Source: Paenibacillus swuensis
Lineage (GTDB): Bacteria; Bacillota; Bacilli; Paenibacillales; DY6
Length of the DNA: 64,000 bases
Assembly: GCF_001644605.1 (NCBI RefSeq)
Contig: NZ_CP011388.1
Span: 1,597,001 to 1,661,000 of the forward strand
Direction: 5' to 3'
Shown: positions 8,868 through 18,178 of the stretch, in pieces
How positions within the stretch are numbered: the first letter of the stretch is position 1
Layout: every line of letters starts with the position of its first letter
The notes under the pieces: model-generated
What the model was told of the DNA's origin: nothing
Databases searched by the model: none
What the model saw: the letters and a program-made list of their open reading frames with translations, nothing else
Translations under genes and position numbers: made by a program

Positions 8868-9839
8868 TTAGTATAGGCCTTCCCCGGTTAATGACTTGCT
8901 TATGCGGTTCGCGCCTACCAGCAAGATGAATCCGATGACGGATTTAAACAATCCGATCGCGGTTGTAATACTGAATTGTCCGTTGATAATACCCGCGCGA
9001 TAGGAATAGGTATCCAACACTTCACCGATTTCAAGCGTCATCGGACTGAGGAAGATGTAGATTTGCTCAAATCCAACGTCCATGACATTACCGATCTTGA
9101 GAAGCAGCAAGATTACAATCGCGGGAAGTAATCCTGGAAAGGTGATATGAACAAATTGCTTCCATCGGTTCGCTCCATCCATCTTGGCGGCTTCGTACAG
9201 CGAAGGATTAATGCCTGATAGTGCGGCCAGGAAAATGATGGCGCTCCAACCCATCTCCTTCCATACACCCGCCCCCACCACAACTGAGCGGAAGTATTCC
9301 TTGGAATTCAGAAAGTTTACCGCTGGATCGCCCATAGAAGTAATTAAATTATTGACTAAACCGGATTGTGTGGAGAACATCATATAAGCAAGACCGTACA
9401 CAAGCGTCCATGACAGGAAATGGGGCAAGTATAACAAAGTCTGTATGGAGCGCTTGAACATCATGTGGCGCAGTTCATTCAGAAGACAAGCAAGCAGAAT
9501 CGGCGCAGGGAAAGCGAATGCAATCTGATAGAAACTGATGACAAGCGTATTCTTAATAATCCCGTAGTACTGCGGATTCGTGAACATGACTTTGAACCAT
9601 TGCAAACCCACCCACTCGCTGTCGGCGAAGCCTCTGAAGATGTTATAGTCTTGGAAAGCGATTACACTCCCGAGCAAAGGAAGATATTTAAACATAATGA
9701 AAAACACAATCATGGGAATTAGCATCACATAGAGCGCGTGGTTCTTCCTGACATATCTCCAGAAAGACTCTCTCTTGACAGGTTTGCGCAGCGCCTGATT
9801 CATGCTGATCGCTCCCGGCAACGCTTGTTCATTACTCAT
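8868..9839 (-). CDS. carbohydrate ABC transporter permease (LplB/YteP type)
   Basis: 323 residues with a ~35-residue cytoplasmic N-terminus (RESFWRYVRKNHALYVMLIP leads into the first membrane helix) and six membrane spans. The EAA loop reads YEAAKMDGANRWKQFVHITFPG. This is the LplB/YteP partner of the following permease. It is the first gene of the three-gene transport operon, with AAGGAG nine bases before the ATG. It is separated from the upstream response regulator gene by a terminator, so the operon has its own promoter in the ~175-bp gap, probably controlled by that regulator. Confidence 0.93.
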   Translation of the reverse strand: MSNEQALPGAISMNQALRKPVKRESFWRYVRKNHALYVMLIPMIVFFIMFKYLPLLGSVIAFQDYNIFRGFADSEWVGLQWFKVMFTNPQYYGIIKNTLVISFYQIAFAFPAPILLACLLNELRHMMFKRSIQTLLYLPHFLSWTLVYGLAYMMFSTQSGLVNNLITSMGDPAVNFLNSKEYFRSVVVGAGVWKEMGWSAIIFLAALSGINPSLYEAAKMDGANRWKQFVHITFPGLLPAIVILLLLKIGNVMDVGFEQIYIFLSPMTLEIGEVLDTYSYRAGIINGQFSITTAIGLFKSVIGFILLVGANRISKSLTGEGLY

Positions 9840-9952
9840 CTTGCTCCACTCCTTCTCTGTTATATGTTTATTATAAATCGCGGTCTTTTGAAATCGAATA
9901 GAGGATGTTTAGCCGTTACTATGACGATATTTGGGAGTTGGAGAAGAATCAC

Positions 9953-9995
9953 AAAAAAACCGAAGCTCTCCATACTGGAGCGCTCCGGCTTAAGC
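9953..9995 (-). terminator. terminator after the response regulator gene
   Basis: Minus-strand stem AAGCCGGAGCGCTCC / GGAGAGCTTCGGTT with a five-base loop, followed by a run of seven T. It separates the two-component operon from the transport operon. Confidence 0.85.
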
Positions 9996-10014
9996 CTGAC
10001 GTCATAGACCTTCT

Positions 10015-11103
10015 CTATGAATCCATTCGCCTTTTATAATCATTAGGCGTCATTCCGTAATGCTTTTTGAACAATTGAGAGAAATAAGCGACATCTTCAT
10101 AGCCTACCGCATTGGCGATTTCATAGACACGATCTTTGGTCTGCAGAAGCAGATCCCTTGCCTTCTTCATACGCTCCGCGACAATATAGGACCAAATTGT
10201 CATCTTGGTCTCCTGTTTAAACAGCGTGCACATATACGATTTATTCATAGCTGCCTCGTCCGCCAGGTCCTGAAGGTTAATCTGTTCACAGAAATGTTCC
10301 CCGATATAACGCTTGATCTGGCTGATGGCTTTAATCGTGGGCTGATCCCTTGCCCCGCGCATCGTGTCCATAATCCGGTTGCCGCCCTCTTCCAGCCGTC
10401 TTACAGCACATAAGCGGAAATAACTCCGAAGTCTCAATACCGGAAGTTTGGCTTCACCCAGACCCAGATCTTTACCTTCATCCAGCTCAAGTATGAATTG
10501 TTCTGTTGTTAATTCCTCTATAATCGTCCTAAGCCACAGGTTGGAAAGCGCATTGAGCAGATAATAGTTTCCGTTCACCCAATTCTCCAGCATATCCAGC
10601 GTGTCCACGATGAGTAACGGCAAAGTTGCCGCATTAAGCGTACGAATCTGCTCCAACCATGAATTCATCATCCCGTGATGATGGGGAAGCTTTCGTAAAA
10701 TCAAGTCAGCCGCCACGCGGTCCCGATCCCGGGTGATGCTCATCTGTGCTTTCAGCAACGCTTCGTTCAGCAGATCCTCATCCACAGGTTTCAGAATATA
10801 ATCCAACGCGTTAAGCTGAATACTCTGTTTGGCATATTGGAAATCATTGTAGCTGGAGACAACCATGCATTTCATCCAGGGATATTTCGCATTTATCTGT
10901 TCAATTAATTGCAGCCCGTCCATAATAGGCATCCGAATATCCGTAATACAGATATCAGCGTAACATTCCTCAAGCCAGTTCAGAGCCGCCTGTCCGTTCT
11001 CCTCCAACCCCGCAACGATGATTGTATCTGTACATTCCTCAACAGAGACACTCAGGCTCTCGCGAATGACAGGAGCATCATCGACTACCAATACACGGAT
11101 CAT
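10015..11103 (-). CDS. YesN-type response regulator with AraC DNA-binding domain
   Basis: 362 residues: an N-terminal receiver domain (VVDDAPVIRESL; phospho-acceptor Asp in ICITDIRMPIMDG near residue 55; conserved Lys in YILKPVDE near 106), a short linker, and a C-terminal pair of AraC helix-turn-helix motifs (QINLQDLADEAAMNKSYMCTLF and VYEIANAVGYEDVAYFSQLF). Most YesN proteins are about 500 residues, so the linker is short here. The start overlaps the kinase stop by four bases (ATGA). It presumably activates the downstream lplBC-type operon and perhaps the glycosidase gene in response to the sugar. Confidence 0.93.
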   Translation of the reverse strand: MIRVLVVDDAPVIRESLSVSVEECTDTIIVAGLEENGQAALNWLEECYADICITDIRMPIMDGLQLIEQINAKYPWMKCMVVSSYNDFQYAKQSIQLNALDYILKPVDEDLLNEALLKAQMSITRDRDRVAADLILRKLPHHHGMMNSWLEQIRTLNAATLPLLIVDTLDMLENWVNGNYYLLNALSNLWLRTIIEELTTEQFILELDEGKDLGLGEAKLPVLRLRSYFRLCAVRRLEEGGNRIMDTMRGARDQPTIKAISQIKRYIGEHFCEQINLQDLADEAAMNKSYMCTLFKQETKMTIWSYIVAERMKKARDLLLQTKDRVYEIANAVGYEDVAYFSQLFKKHYGMTPNDYKRRMDS

Positions 11104-12917
11104 AAGCCATCATCCTCCCTTGCGCTGTCTTGAGCCACCCGGTAGGGAAACGTAAGACTAACCTTTGCTCCTCCATACGTCGAGCGGTCGACTTCAAGTG
11201 TCGCCGAATGATCTCCGTAAAACGTCATAAGCCGGTAACATACGTTAAGTACGCCTATGTTCGATAATTGTGTGAAGTTCTGTTCGGGTTGTTGCCTGTT
11301 CAGTTTGTTCCTGAGCTCCCGAAGCTTCTCATCCGTGAAGCCGATTCCGTTATCCAGAATATCAATACGCAGCGTAAGATCATTTAACCGATAAGCATTC
11401 ACTTCCACGATCAGCCCTCTTCCGGTCACTTCGTACCCATGCTTTATGCAATTCTCTACAAACGGCTGAACAATCGCCTTCAGACACTGCGCTTCTTCAA
11501 TGAAAGGATCGGTATGAATTCTAAAATCAACCGCATCGCGATATACGCTTTCCATAACCCGGATATAGTCCGCCAGATGCTTCATTTCCTGCTTAATGGT
11601 AACAACCGCTTCCTGATAGTTGGAAGTATATCTAAGCATGTTGGATAGCGCTACCGTTGTTCTTCTGATTTCCTTGTGACCTGCCAGATGAGCCATGGAA
11701 TTAATGGATTCCAGCGCGTTGTAGAAGAAATGGGAATGGATTTGGGATTGCAGCGCGGACAGAACCGCCCTCTGCTGGACAAGCCGTGTCTCCGCAAGTT
11801 GAATGACCGAAGAATCAATACGCTCCAGCAAGTGATTATAAGCGGCTCCGAGTTCGGCCACCTCATCCGTGCCTTGCACATTCAGGCGAATGTCGAAATT
11901 CCCCATTCTTGTCTGTTTAATCGTTCTTCGCAGATCCTTGAGCCGCTTTGTAATTGAGTTCGCCAACCATACTACCAGAATGACAGCGAGCAGAAGCCCC
12001 GTTCCCGTCATGATAATAGTCCAGTTGCGAATATCGGTAATACTCTTGGCCAAATCACTGTATGGTATCAACACGAGAACCTTCCAGCCGATCCGGGGGA
12101 TGGACTCATAAACCATCATTTCCTTGGTTTCCGGAATATATTGAGACCCATGGGCTTTCGGTTTCAATCGTTCTTCAAGCGAGTTATGGATCTTCGTTGT
12201 GATCCGCTCGGACTCCGGTGAAGATACAATAATGCCTTTCTCATCAACAAGCATGGCATACCCGTTATGACCCAGGTCAATTTCATCCAGAATCTCCCTG
12301 ATCGCCAACAGCGATAAATCCATAACAACATATACCATGTGCCCGTTATATATAAGTTTGTGATAATAACGCAGCACCGGTACTTCAACCGGATAGGACT
12401 TGCTGTCGGTATAACTTGGAGAGAAGAGAATCTTTCGGCCGGTTGTCGGATTTGACGGGTCATTCAGTACATTTAACTCATCTTTTAATGAATATTTGGT
12501 GTTGAGATAGATTTGATTGTTCTTATCGCTCCTGAAAATACTTTCATACCCGTTCACATGATAGATCATGATGGAAAGCATTTCTGGATGATAGGTGACG
12601 AATGGTTCTATAAATCGGGAAGCCATCGTCTGATAAGCGGAAACCGATTGATATTTGTTACGCGCCACCGCCCATTGTCTCAACTCTTCACTGCTGATCA
12701 ATGTTTGGAAAAAATGCTGGCTGTCGTTCATGTACCGTCCCAAATTCAAATTAGCCTGCTTCAGGATTTGGCTGCTGAAACGCTCCACATCATGATCAAT
12801 CGCCTGTGAACTCTTAATGAAGCTGAAACTTCCGATGACGGTCACAACGAAAACAATAATAGATGTAATCATAAGCATGAGCTTCCACTGCAGTGAACTC
12901 CTGATGATATTCAGCAT
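11100..12917 (-). CDS. YesM-type sensor histidine kinase
   Basis: 605 residues. A membrane helix near residues 13-35, a large extracellular cache-like sensor (~40-295, containing HNGYAMLVDEKGIIVSSPE), a second membrane helix (~298-320), HAMP, then a His_kinase domain with the phospho-acceptor in QIHSHFFYNALESI and an ATP-binding domain (NCIKHGY N-box; DNGIGF). It is the membrane partner of the response regulator that overlaps its stop codon. It probably reads an extracellular sugar or the loaded binding protein. It is preceded by the glycosidase gene after ~87 bp on the same strand. Confidence 0.93.
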   Translation of the reverse strand: MLNIIRSSLQWKLMLMITSIIVFVVTVIGSFSFIKSSQAIDHDVERFSSQILKQANLNLGRYMNDSQHFFQTLISSEELRQWAVARNKYQSVSAYQTMASRFIEPFVTYHPEMLSIMIYHVNGYESIFRSDKNNQIYLNTKYSLKDELNVLNDPSNPTTGRKILFSPSYTDSKSYPVEVPVLRYYHKLIYNGHMVYVVMDLSLLAIREILDEIDLGHNGYAMLVDEKGIIVSSPESERITTKIHNSLEERLKPKAHGSQYIPETKEMMVYESIPRIGWKVLVLIPYSDLAKSITDIRNWTIIMTGTGLLLAVILVVWLANSITKRLKDLRRTIKQTRMGNFDIRLNVQGTDEVAELGAAYNHLLERIDSSVIQLAETRLVQQRAVLSALQSQIHSHFFYNALESINSMAHLAGHKEIRRTTVALSNMLRYTSNYQEAVVTIKQEMKHLADYIRVMESVYRDAVDFRIHTDPFIEEAQCLKAIVQPFVENCIKHGYEVTGRGLIVEVNAYRLNDLTLRIDILDNGIGFTDEKLRELRNKLNRQQPEQNFTQLSNIGVLNVCYRLMTFYGDHSATLEVDRSTYGGAKVSLTFPYRVAQDSAREDDGL

Positions 12918-13004
12918 ATAGATCCCCTATCCTGCATTCAGCTGTTAGTCTATTTATACTAACAGCTTCATCATTTCCCGTATAGATTGCAGCATAGAAC
13001 ATCC

Positions 13005-15188
13005 TTATATGTTGATGGATGGGGGTAATTCATAGATGATGCGGCCGTCTAGCAATTCGGTTGTAACTTTCGGCGCGGTTCCCGTATGCCAGTCCGCGAA
13101 TAACAGAAGCGGAATACTCATCGAACCGCGAAGCGGATTAACGAGCATCTTCCCTTCCACAGCATCGCAGACGAATCCTGCGGCCGCATCCATATATCCA
13201 TAAACGGCAACCCCGCGCGGATAGAAGCTTAAATTATTACCGTAGAACGTTTCAAAGAACATAGCGGTCTCTTGGGTGTTGGTTGTACATTGCCAACTCC
13301 AATAATTCTCCGCAAGTGTTATCAAGTCAATTCCTCGATAAGCTGCGGCTATATCGCGTATCAAATTCATAGAAATCCAGCCTACTTTGGGGGAATGACT
13401 GGCAAGTCCAGGAACGAACACACTTGTGTCCTCCTGTTCGATATAGCTCGTATGCCGGCTGCCGTAGCGACCCAAAGTCTTCTCTGTTGACGATACCAGG
13501 TCACTCTTCAGTCTGCTTGACTCGAGTCCGGTATCATGTCCGACCATATCCAGCAGGGCGAGGCCGTTGGCTGTATAGATGTGGTGAGCATCCCAGCCCG
13601 CCAGTTCTCCGGATTTCGGCTCCCCTGTCCAAGGATCGATTGTACCGTCCAACGTTCTGGTTAACGTTGCCGCGTAATGATCTTCCAGCCAACCTTCATC
13701 TTCAATCGTTTCCAATGCTTTCTGCTGAAATTCGCGGAAATCTTCCAATTCGCCATGACCTGCATATTCCAACATCTTTATACCTGCCTGACATGCGGCG
13801 AGCGACTTCACACCAAGATATACTTGTTCCGATCCGTATTGAATTGCCGGCGAAGCGTCATCCAGTGTGTTGGCGCAGCCTTTATTCGGGATTCCGTTGC
13901 CGGTCGTATCGCATTTGACAATGAAGGACATCAACTTACGAATAAATGCTTTGTGCGTGTTCAGAACATCGGATTTACCTGTTCTTCGCCAATGCGTGTA
14001 AGCAAGCAGAATGTAGTTGGCGCTTTCTTCCACTTCCATTTCATGAGGGTAAAATTGTTTGGTGCTGTCCCCCATCACACCCATATCATGCGAAAGGAAT
14101 ACCGTATCTCTGCCTCTTTCTCCAAGGCAACTCTCCCCGTCCTTAGCAAACAACGGCCACTGGTGTAATTCATATTCAAGCAGTTCCGGCCAAACGGTCA
14201 GATAGAACGGTCCTTGCGTATATTCTACGTCCACCGTGGAATGGAAATAACAATTGCCTTCCCAAACCGTGAACCAATCTTGTCCGTTCTCTCTGACAAC
14301 CCACCAAGTATTCATCAGCCATGAGTGTAATGTTTGAATCAGAAGTTTCGTCACGGAATCACCCAGCGTATGGTTAGACAGGATATCATGAATCCTGACT
14401 GCATTGGCCTGAACTTCTAACGCGTTCAAAATAGCCCATTCCACAACCTGTTCCAGATTCTCAAATCGTCTTGTGTACTCGAACGGGCAGTTGTGACCCA
14501 GCACATTCAGCAAAGGCTGATCGTAAACGCACCAAGCAAGAGACAGAACCGAACCTTTCTCACCTTTGGAAAGGGAAAATGGAGCGGCAACGCCTTGCCC
14601 CTTCCATTCCCCTTGCAATATCGCTACTTGATCCGTACATGAAAATCGCTCTTCATGATAGCGAATCTCTCTGCGCGTATCATCCTCTTCATATGGACGA
14701 TAGATGGCGGAGTCATATCCGACCTCTGCCACCCTGCCTCTAGAGTTCCATGAAAATCCCTCACCATGGATTTCCAGAAATGCATCACCTTCCACAAGGT
14801 CTTCCGTTTGCGCAATCCAACGGAAAGAGGATGGCATTCGGTCTACGGCAAGCTCTGTGTAAATTACCGGAACCGTACTGAATGCGGCATCTCTTGGGCG
14901 AAAAGGAATCGTAACCGTCAGTTTCACACGAATACCCGTTGCGGCATCAATGCCGCTCAGTTTCATGGAGCAAGCGCTTGAATCCTGATCCATAAACTCG
15001 AACAGATTCCCTTCGGCCGTCAGCGGAAGAACCAACTCCCGTTCTTGCAGTTTCACACCTGCTTTTATATGTAAAGGGATGCCCGGATGCTTACCATGCC
15101 TGATCAAATAAGCCTGCCGGTTCACAGGATCCCAAGTCATTCCAAGTCTCGAACCCAATACACTTAAACAATCTCCCATAAGCTGCAT
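13005..15188 (-). CDS. six-hairpin glycosidase, GH52-like
   Basis: 727 residues, cytoplasmic (no signal peptide), so it would act on imported oligosaccharides. Motifs in the second half, VWEGNCYFHSTVDVEY, FLSHDMGVMGDS, VGWISMNLIRDIAAAYRG and LSFYPRGVAVYGYMDA, line up by eye with GH52 beta-xylosidases (NEG-Y..NT.D, FTHDMGV, WLSKIYL.QFIARR, YYPRGV), which have an (alpha/alpha)6 barrel. The glutamate in WEG and an aspartate downstream are the candidate catalytic pair. The N-terminal ~270 residues form a beta-sandwich. A DUF4965/GH116-type relative is also possible. GGGAGGAG lies twelve bases before the ATG. It heads the kinase-regulator unit. Confidence 0.6.
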   Translation of the reverse strand: MQLMGDCLSVLGSRLGMTWDPVNRQAYLIRHGKHPGIPLHIKAGVKLQERELVLPLTAEGNLFEFMDQDSSACSMKLSGIDAATGIRVKLTVTIPFRPRDAAFSTVPVIYTELAVDRMPSSFRWIAQTEDLVEGDAFLEIHGEGFSWNSRGRVAEVGYDSAIYRPYEEDDTRREIRYHEERFSCTDQVAILQGEWKGQGVAAPFSLSKGEKGSVLSLAWCVYDQPLLNVLGHNCPFEYTRRFENLEQVVEWAILNALEVQANAVRIHDILSNHTLGDSVTKLLIQTLHSWLMNTWWVVRENGQDWFTVWEGNCYFHSTVDVEYTQGPFYLTVWPELLEYELHQWPLFAKDGESCLGERGRDTVFLSHDMGVMGDSTKQFYPHEMEVEESANYILLAYTHWRRTGKSDVLNTHKAFIRKLMSFIVKCDTTGNGIPNKGCANTLDDASPAIQYGSEQVYLGVKSLAACQAGIKMLEYAGHGELEDFREFQQKALETIEDEGWLEDHYAATLTRTLDGTIDPWTGEPKSGELAGWDAHHIYTANGLALLDMVGHDTGLESSRLKSDLVSSTEKTLGRYGSRHTSYIEQEDTSVFVPGLASHSPKVGWISMNLIRDIAAAYRGIDLITLAENYWSWQCTTNTQETAMFFETFYGNNLSFYPRGVAVYGYMDAAAGFVCDAVEGKMLVNPLRGSMSIPLLLFADWHTGTAPKVTTELLDGRIIYELPPSINI

Positions 15189-15326
15189 AATTTACGCTGT
15201 CTCCTCCCGAAATTACCGATGTACCCTTTAATTATAGCCACTCTATAGGATGTGCTGTACTGGGCAGTATTTCGGTAATTGTAGGAGAATGTTTGGCAAT
15301 GCGACAATACTTGCGGCAACGGATGA

Positions 15327-15365
15327 GAAAAGCAGCTCCCTGAGAGATTCTCAAGGAACTGCTTC
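15327..15365 (-). terminator. terminator of the PhyH gene
   Basis: Minus-strand stem AGCAGTTCCTTGAGA / TCTCAGGGAGCTGCT, tight loop, followed by TTTTC. It closes the dioxygenase transcript before the glycosidase gene. Confidence 0.8.
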
Positions 15366-15381
15366 TAATCAGTACTGCATA

Positions 15382-16218
15382 CTAACATTCAGCACCTGTC
15401 ATCTCGTTGGTGAATACTCTCTTATACTCCTTCGGAGGAAGCTTTGTCGCGGACTCGCCCGCGTAGTGAAACTGTAACGCCCTGCGTCGCTTCGGCGAAA
15501 GATTGTAGGGTGTGCCGTGCTTTAGCAGACCATGGAAAAACATTAGCCCACCGGATTTCAAAGGAACAGCAACATCCTTCTCTACCGCAATCCCCGAATC
15601 ACACAGTTGCCAATCGCGTATCGCGTAATGCGGCGTTGCTCCTTCGGCATGTGAACCCAGAAGAACATGCATACAACCGTTATCGAGTTCCGCCTCATCG
15701 AGTGCGATCCATACCCCTACGACAGGTTTATTGAATGCGAGATTCCCATAGGCCATATCTTGATGCCAAGGCTTCTCGCCTCCGCCCATCGGCGGTTTCA
15801 ACAAGGCCATCTCCTGAACGAGCTTAGGTTTTTCCCCTAAAATCATTTCAACTTTTTGCAAAATTTCCGGATGATAAGCGATTCGTTTCAGACGTTCATC
15901 ATTTTCCACAAAGTTCGTCACTTTTCTTACAGCTGACTCGCGTTCCTCATCTGTTTTTAATTCACTTACAGGTTTCACGAATTGCAGCGCAGCGCCCTTC
16001 GAATCGACAAAGATCATTTCCATTAAAGCGTTGGTGGCATCCTGGACCTCCGTCATATGGAGCACTTCCTCAATTGCCAAAAAACCGTTGACCGAATATT
16101 CCTTCAGATGATCGGAAGTAACCTCTTCCGGACGCGCATACTTGTGAGCAATTCGGTCATATCGATATAACCGGCTCGATATTTCTTCAGGAGTTAATTC
16201 AACTGACATATAACACAC
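15382..16218 (-). CDS. PhyH-family Fe(II)/2-oxoglutarate dioxygenase
   Basis: 278 residues. The double-stranded beta-helix core holds the expected iron ligands: HxD in PWHQDMAYGN (near residue 147) and the distal His in FFHGLLKHGTPYN (near 232), with the 2-oxoglutarate-binding Arg in KRRRALQFHY. GVWIALDEAELDNGCM is the usual family segment. The substrate is unknown; members hydroxylate small metabolites. It is divergent from an AraC regulator, 127 bp apart, which is the likely controller. Confidence 0.88.
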   Translation of the reverse strand: MCYMSVELTPEEISSRLYRYDRIAHKYARPEEVTSDHLKEYSVNGFLAIEEVLHMTEVQDATNALMEMIFVDSKGAALQFVKPVSELKTDEERESAVRKVTNFVENDERLKRIAYHPEILQKVEMILGEKPKLVQEMALLKPPMGGGEKPWHQDMAYGNLAFNKPVVGVWIALDEAELDNGCMHVLLGSHAEGATPHYAIRDWQLCDSGIAVEKDVAVPLKSGGLMFFHGLLKHGTPYNLSPKRRRALQFHYAGESATKLPPKEYKRVFTNEMTGAEC

Positions 16219-16345
16219 CGCCCATTTATAAAATTTGTTTGCTGCCTGAATTCAGTTTAAGTGAATTAAGAGCGAAAACAAATGTACTTTCTAGTGATTT
16301 AATTTATACTATATGACATAAATTACTCATAGGAGTTGAAGTTTC

Positions 16346-17137
16346 ATGTACAATCCGGCATTCGAATCTATTCAGATCGCATCCATCTACGGTAAAATTG
16401 CTTGTGAGCGAACCTGGAGATGGAACCGCGGCAGTATTCCCTTTGAAGACTTTGACCTTTGGTATATATGGAACGGCGAGGGCGAGATCGTCCTGAATGG
16501 AAATAAACAGCGACTGGGCAGGCATCAATGCTTCTTGTTCCGTCCCGGCGACAGGGTGGATGCCTGGCATCATCCGGAGCGGCCGTTAACCGTAACCTAT
16601 ATTCATTTCTCTATAGACTCGATTACGGATGAGTTCCCCGGTCTGTTATCTAATCATGAATTCAGGACTCCCTTCTATTTCGAAGCTTACCTGGAACGCT
16701 TTGTTCATGTGATGACTATGAAAGAATTGAACCATCATGATGAAGCTCGATTGCTGCTCAGACTTATTCTTCTTGCCTTCGAACGAGAGTGCGTCAGCGC
16801 ACTGTCTTCATTAACGCGAAGCAACCACCCTCATTATGCCGTCATGACCGAAATTGCCGCGTTAATACGCGAAAATCCTGCGAATGTAAATAGTGTTGCC
16901 GAGTTGGCGGAGCGGGCATATCTGTCTCCAAGATACTTCTCGCTCAAGTTCAAAGAAGTAATGGGACAAACCGTAGAGAGGTATATCATCGAGAAAAGAA
17001 TTGAGAGAGCTGAGCTTCTTCTAAGCACGCATGGTATGTCCGTGGGGGAAGTGGCGGATGCCTTGGGTTATCAAAATATTTATTATTTCAGCAAACAATT
17101 CAAAAAGGTAAGAGGCATAAGTCCGTCCAAAATATAA
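16346..17137 (+). CDS. AraC-family transcriptional regulator
   Basis: 263 residues: an N-terminal cupin-like sensor (ERTWRWNRGSIPFEDFDLWYIWNGEGE, residues ~20-110), then two C-terminal helix-turn-helix motifs (VNSVAELAERAYLSPRYFSLKF and VGEVADALGYQNIYYFSKQF). GGAG lies ten bases before the ATG. It is divergent from the PhyH dioxygenase, so it most likely regulates that gene, perhaps responding to a sugar or other small ligand bound by the cupin domain. Confidence 0.9.
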   Translation: MYNPAFESIQIASIYGKIACERTWRWNRGSIPFEDFDLWYIWNGEGEIVLNGNKQRLGRHQCFLFRPGDRVDAWHHPERPLTVTYIHFSIDSITDEFPGLLSNHEFRTPFYFEAYLERFVHVMTMKELNHHDEARLLLRLILLAFERECVSALSSLTRSNHPHYAVMTEIAALIRENPANVNSVAELAERAYLSPRYFSLKFKEVMGQTVERYIIEKRIERAELLLSTHGMSVGEVADALGYQNIYYFSKQFKKVRGISPSKI

Positions 17138-17138
17138 C

Positions 17139-17176
17139 AAACCCGCCAACTCCAAAGGGAGTTGGCGGGTTCTTAG
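17139..17176 (+). terminator. terminator between convergent genes
   Basis: Perfect stem AACCCGCCAACTCC / GGAGTTGGCGGGTT with a four-base loop followed by a T-rich stretch. It serves the AraC gene and probably also the convergent CsoR-like gene. Confidence 0.88.
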
Positions 17177-17185
17177 GATTATGCA

Positions 17186-17548
17186 TTATTTAAGCCATTT
17201 CTCAAGCATGTTATTCAGCTGCTTCGCGGCCTTATCCGGACTGCCGGTTTCCACGGCTTGGGCAAGGGTTTCCTCGGTCTGACGTTCCAACAGGTTTAAG
17301 CCTACTTTGTTCAGAGCGGACTTTACAGCGGAGAGCTGCACCAGTATATCCTCGGAACCGCGTCCTTCTTCAATCATCTTGTGAATGCCCCGCACTTGCC
17401 CTTCCACCCGCTTCAGCCGATTTAACAGCTTTACGTCGCCTGTCCGGGTTACGACAGATTCCGCATCCATGAGTGCGGAATCCATTTCCGAGAATTGCTC
17501 GCCTTGTTCGATCTTCTTGTTTTTCTTGGACGGTTTATCTTTAGCCAT
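17186..17548 (-). CDS. CsoR/RcnR-like (DUF156) repressor lacking metal ligands
   Basis: 120 residues: a ~38-residue charged N-terminal extension (Lys-rich), then the all-helical CsoR/RcnR fold, recognisable by LLNRLKRVEGQVRGIHKMIEEG and ILVQLSAVKSALNKVGLNLLE. In copper sensors the ligands are Cys (YCxDIL), His and Cys (EDHxxHC). Here the aligned positions read Ser, Gln and Thr, and the protein contains no cysteine at all. It therefore cannot sense Cu(I), persulfide or formaldehyde in the known way. ATG at 17548 is chosen for AGGAGG seven bases upstream. Next to it is a ferritin-like gene on the same strand. Confidence 0.88.
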   Translation of the reverse strand: MAKDKPSKKNKKIEQGEQFSEMDSALMDAESVVTRTGDVKLLNRLKRVEGQVRGIHKMIEEGRGSEDILVQLSAVKSALNKVGLNLLERQTEETLAQAVETGSPDKAAKQLNNMLEKWLK

Positions 17549-17620
17549 AGACATCCCTCCTAGCTTCTTACGGATACTATAGCGGGTTTTGTCCATAAAC
17601 GTCAATGTTTTCCAAACCGA

Positions 17621-18085
17621 TCAGGTTGATTTCAAAAAAGACAAAGCCGACGTGTGCAAAGCCTCATCCGCCATCATGACACAAAACAACATTTGCAAAC
17701 GGGTGTCATGGAGTTGCCCCAGTAACTTCCTGAAGATTTTCCCCGCCTCCACCTCTTGTACGAAAGCCAATTGCAACGCGTGGGAATAGTTGCGAAATAA
17801 AGGTTTGGTCAATGTCCTTTCAAATCTTTTGCCTGTAGCCGCGGTGTACATCTGATGTAACAGGTTGAAATGATGAACCTCGTCGTTCCGCAGCCCTGCC
17901 AAAACCCGCTGATGAAACTCGGTCGGTGCCAAATCCTCCAAACGATCATAGAATCCGATACTCTCCGTTTTCCGTTGCAATGCTTCTCGCAGCCCCGCGA
18001 CAAATTGATGATACCCTGCGAACGATTTACCAAATCCGTGCATGAGCGGCAATGCTGAAGCTTCCTTTCTTGCTGTCCCTTCCAT
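17621..18085 (-). CDS. ferritin-like four-helix protein
   Basis: About 154 residues, helical. Two carboxylate/His motifs, LRNDEVHHFNLL near the middle and QEVEAGKIF ... MADEALHTSAL near the end, have the spacing of a ferritin-like di-iron bundle (E..H pairs on helices 2 and 4), and TESIGFYDRLE supplies a candidate Glu on helix 1. This points to rubrerythrin/ferritin-like relatives; the function is unknown. ATG at 18085 is preferred because GGAGG lies eight bases upstream; an in-frame ATG at 18169 has no ribosome site. It lies between the MFS exporter and the CsoR-like gene, all on the same strand. Confidence 0.6.
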   Translation of the reverse strand: MEGTARKEASALPLMHGFGKSFAGYHQFVAGLREALQRKTESIGFYDRLEDLAPTEFHQRVLAGLRNDEVHHFNLLHQMYTAATGKRFERTLTKPLFRNYSHALQLAFVQEVEAGKIFRKLLGQLHDTRLQMLFCVMMADEALHTSALSFLKST

Positions 18086-18178
18086 CCGCTGTCCCTCCAA
18101 CGCTCCAAATGGGTGTATATCTACGTTATGCGGTTCAGCGGCGTTTTTGACAACTAATTTCGATTTCATTTTACTTTG

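Noticed and set aside
13424-14168. Overlapping plus-strand ORFs of 160 codons opposite the glycosidase gene
   Set aside because: Shadow frames; the minus-strand gene has an uninterrupted frame with glycosidase motifs.
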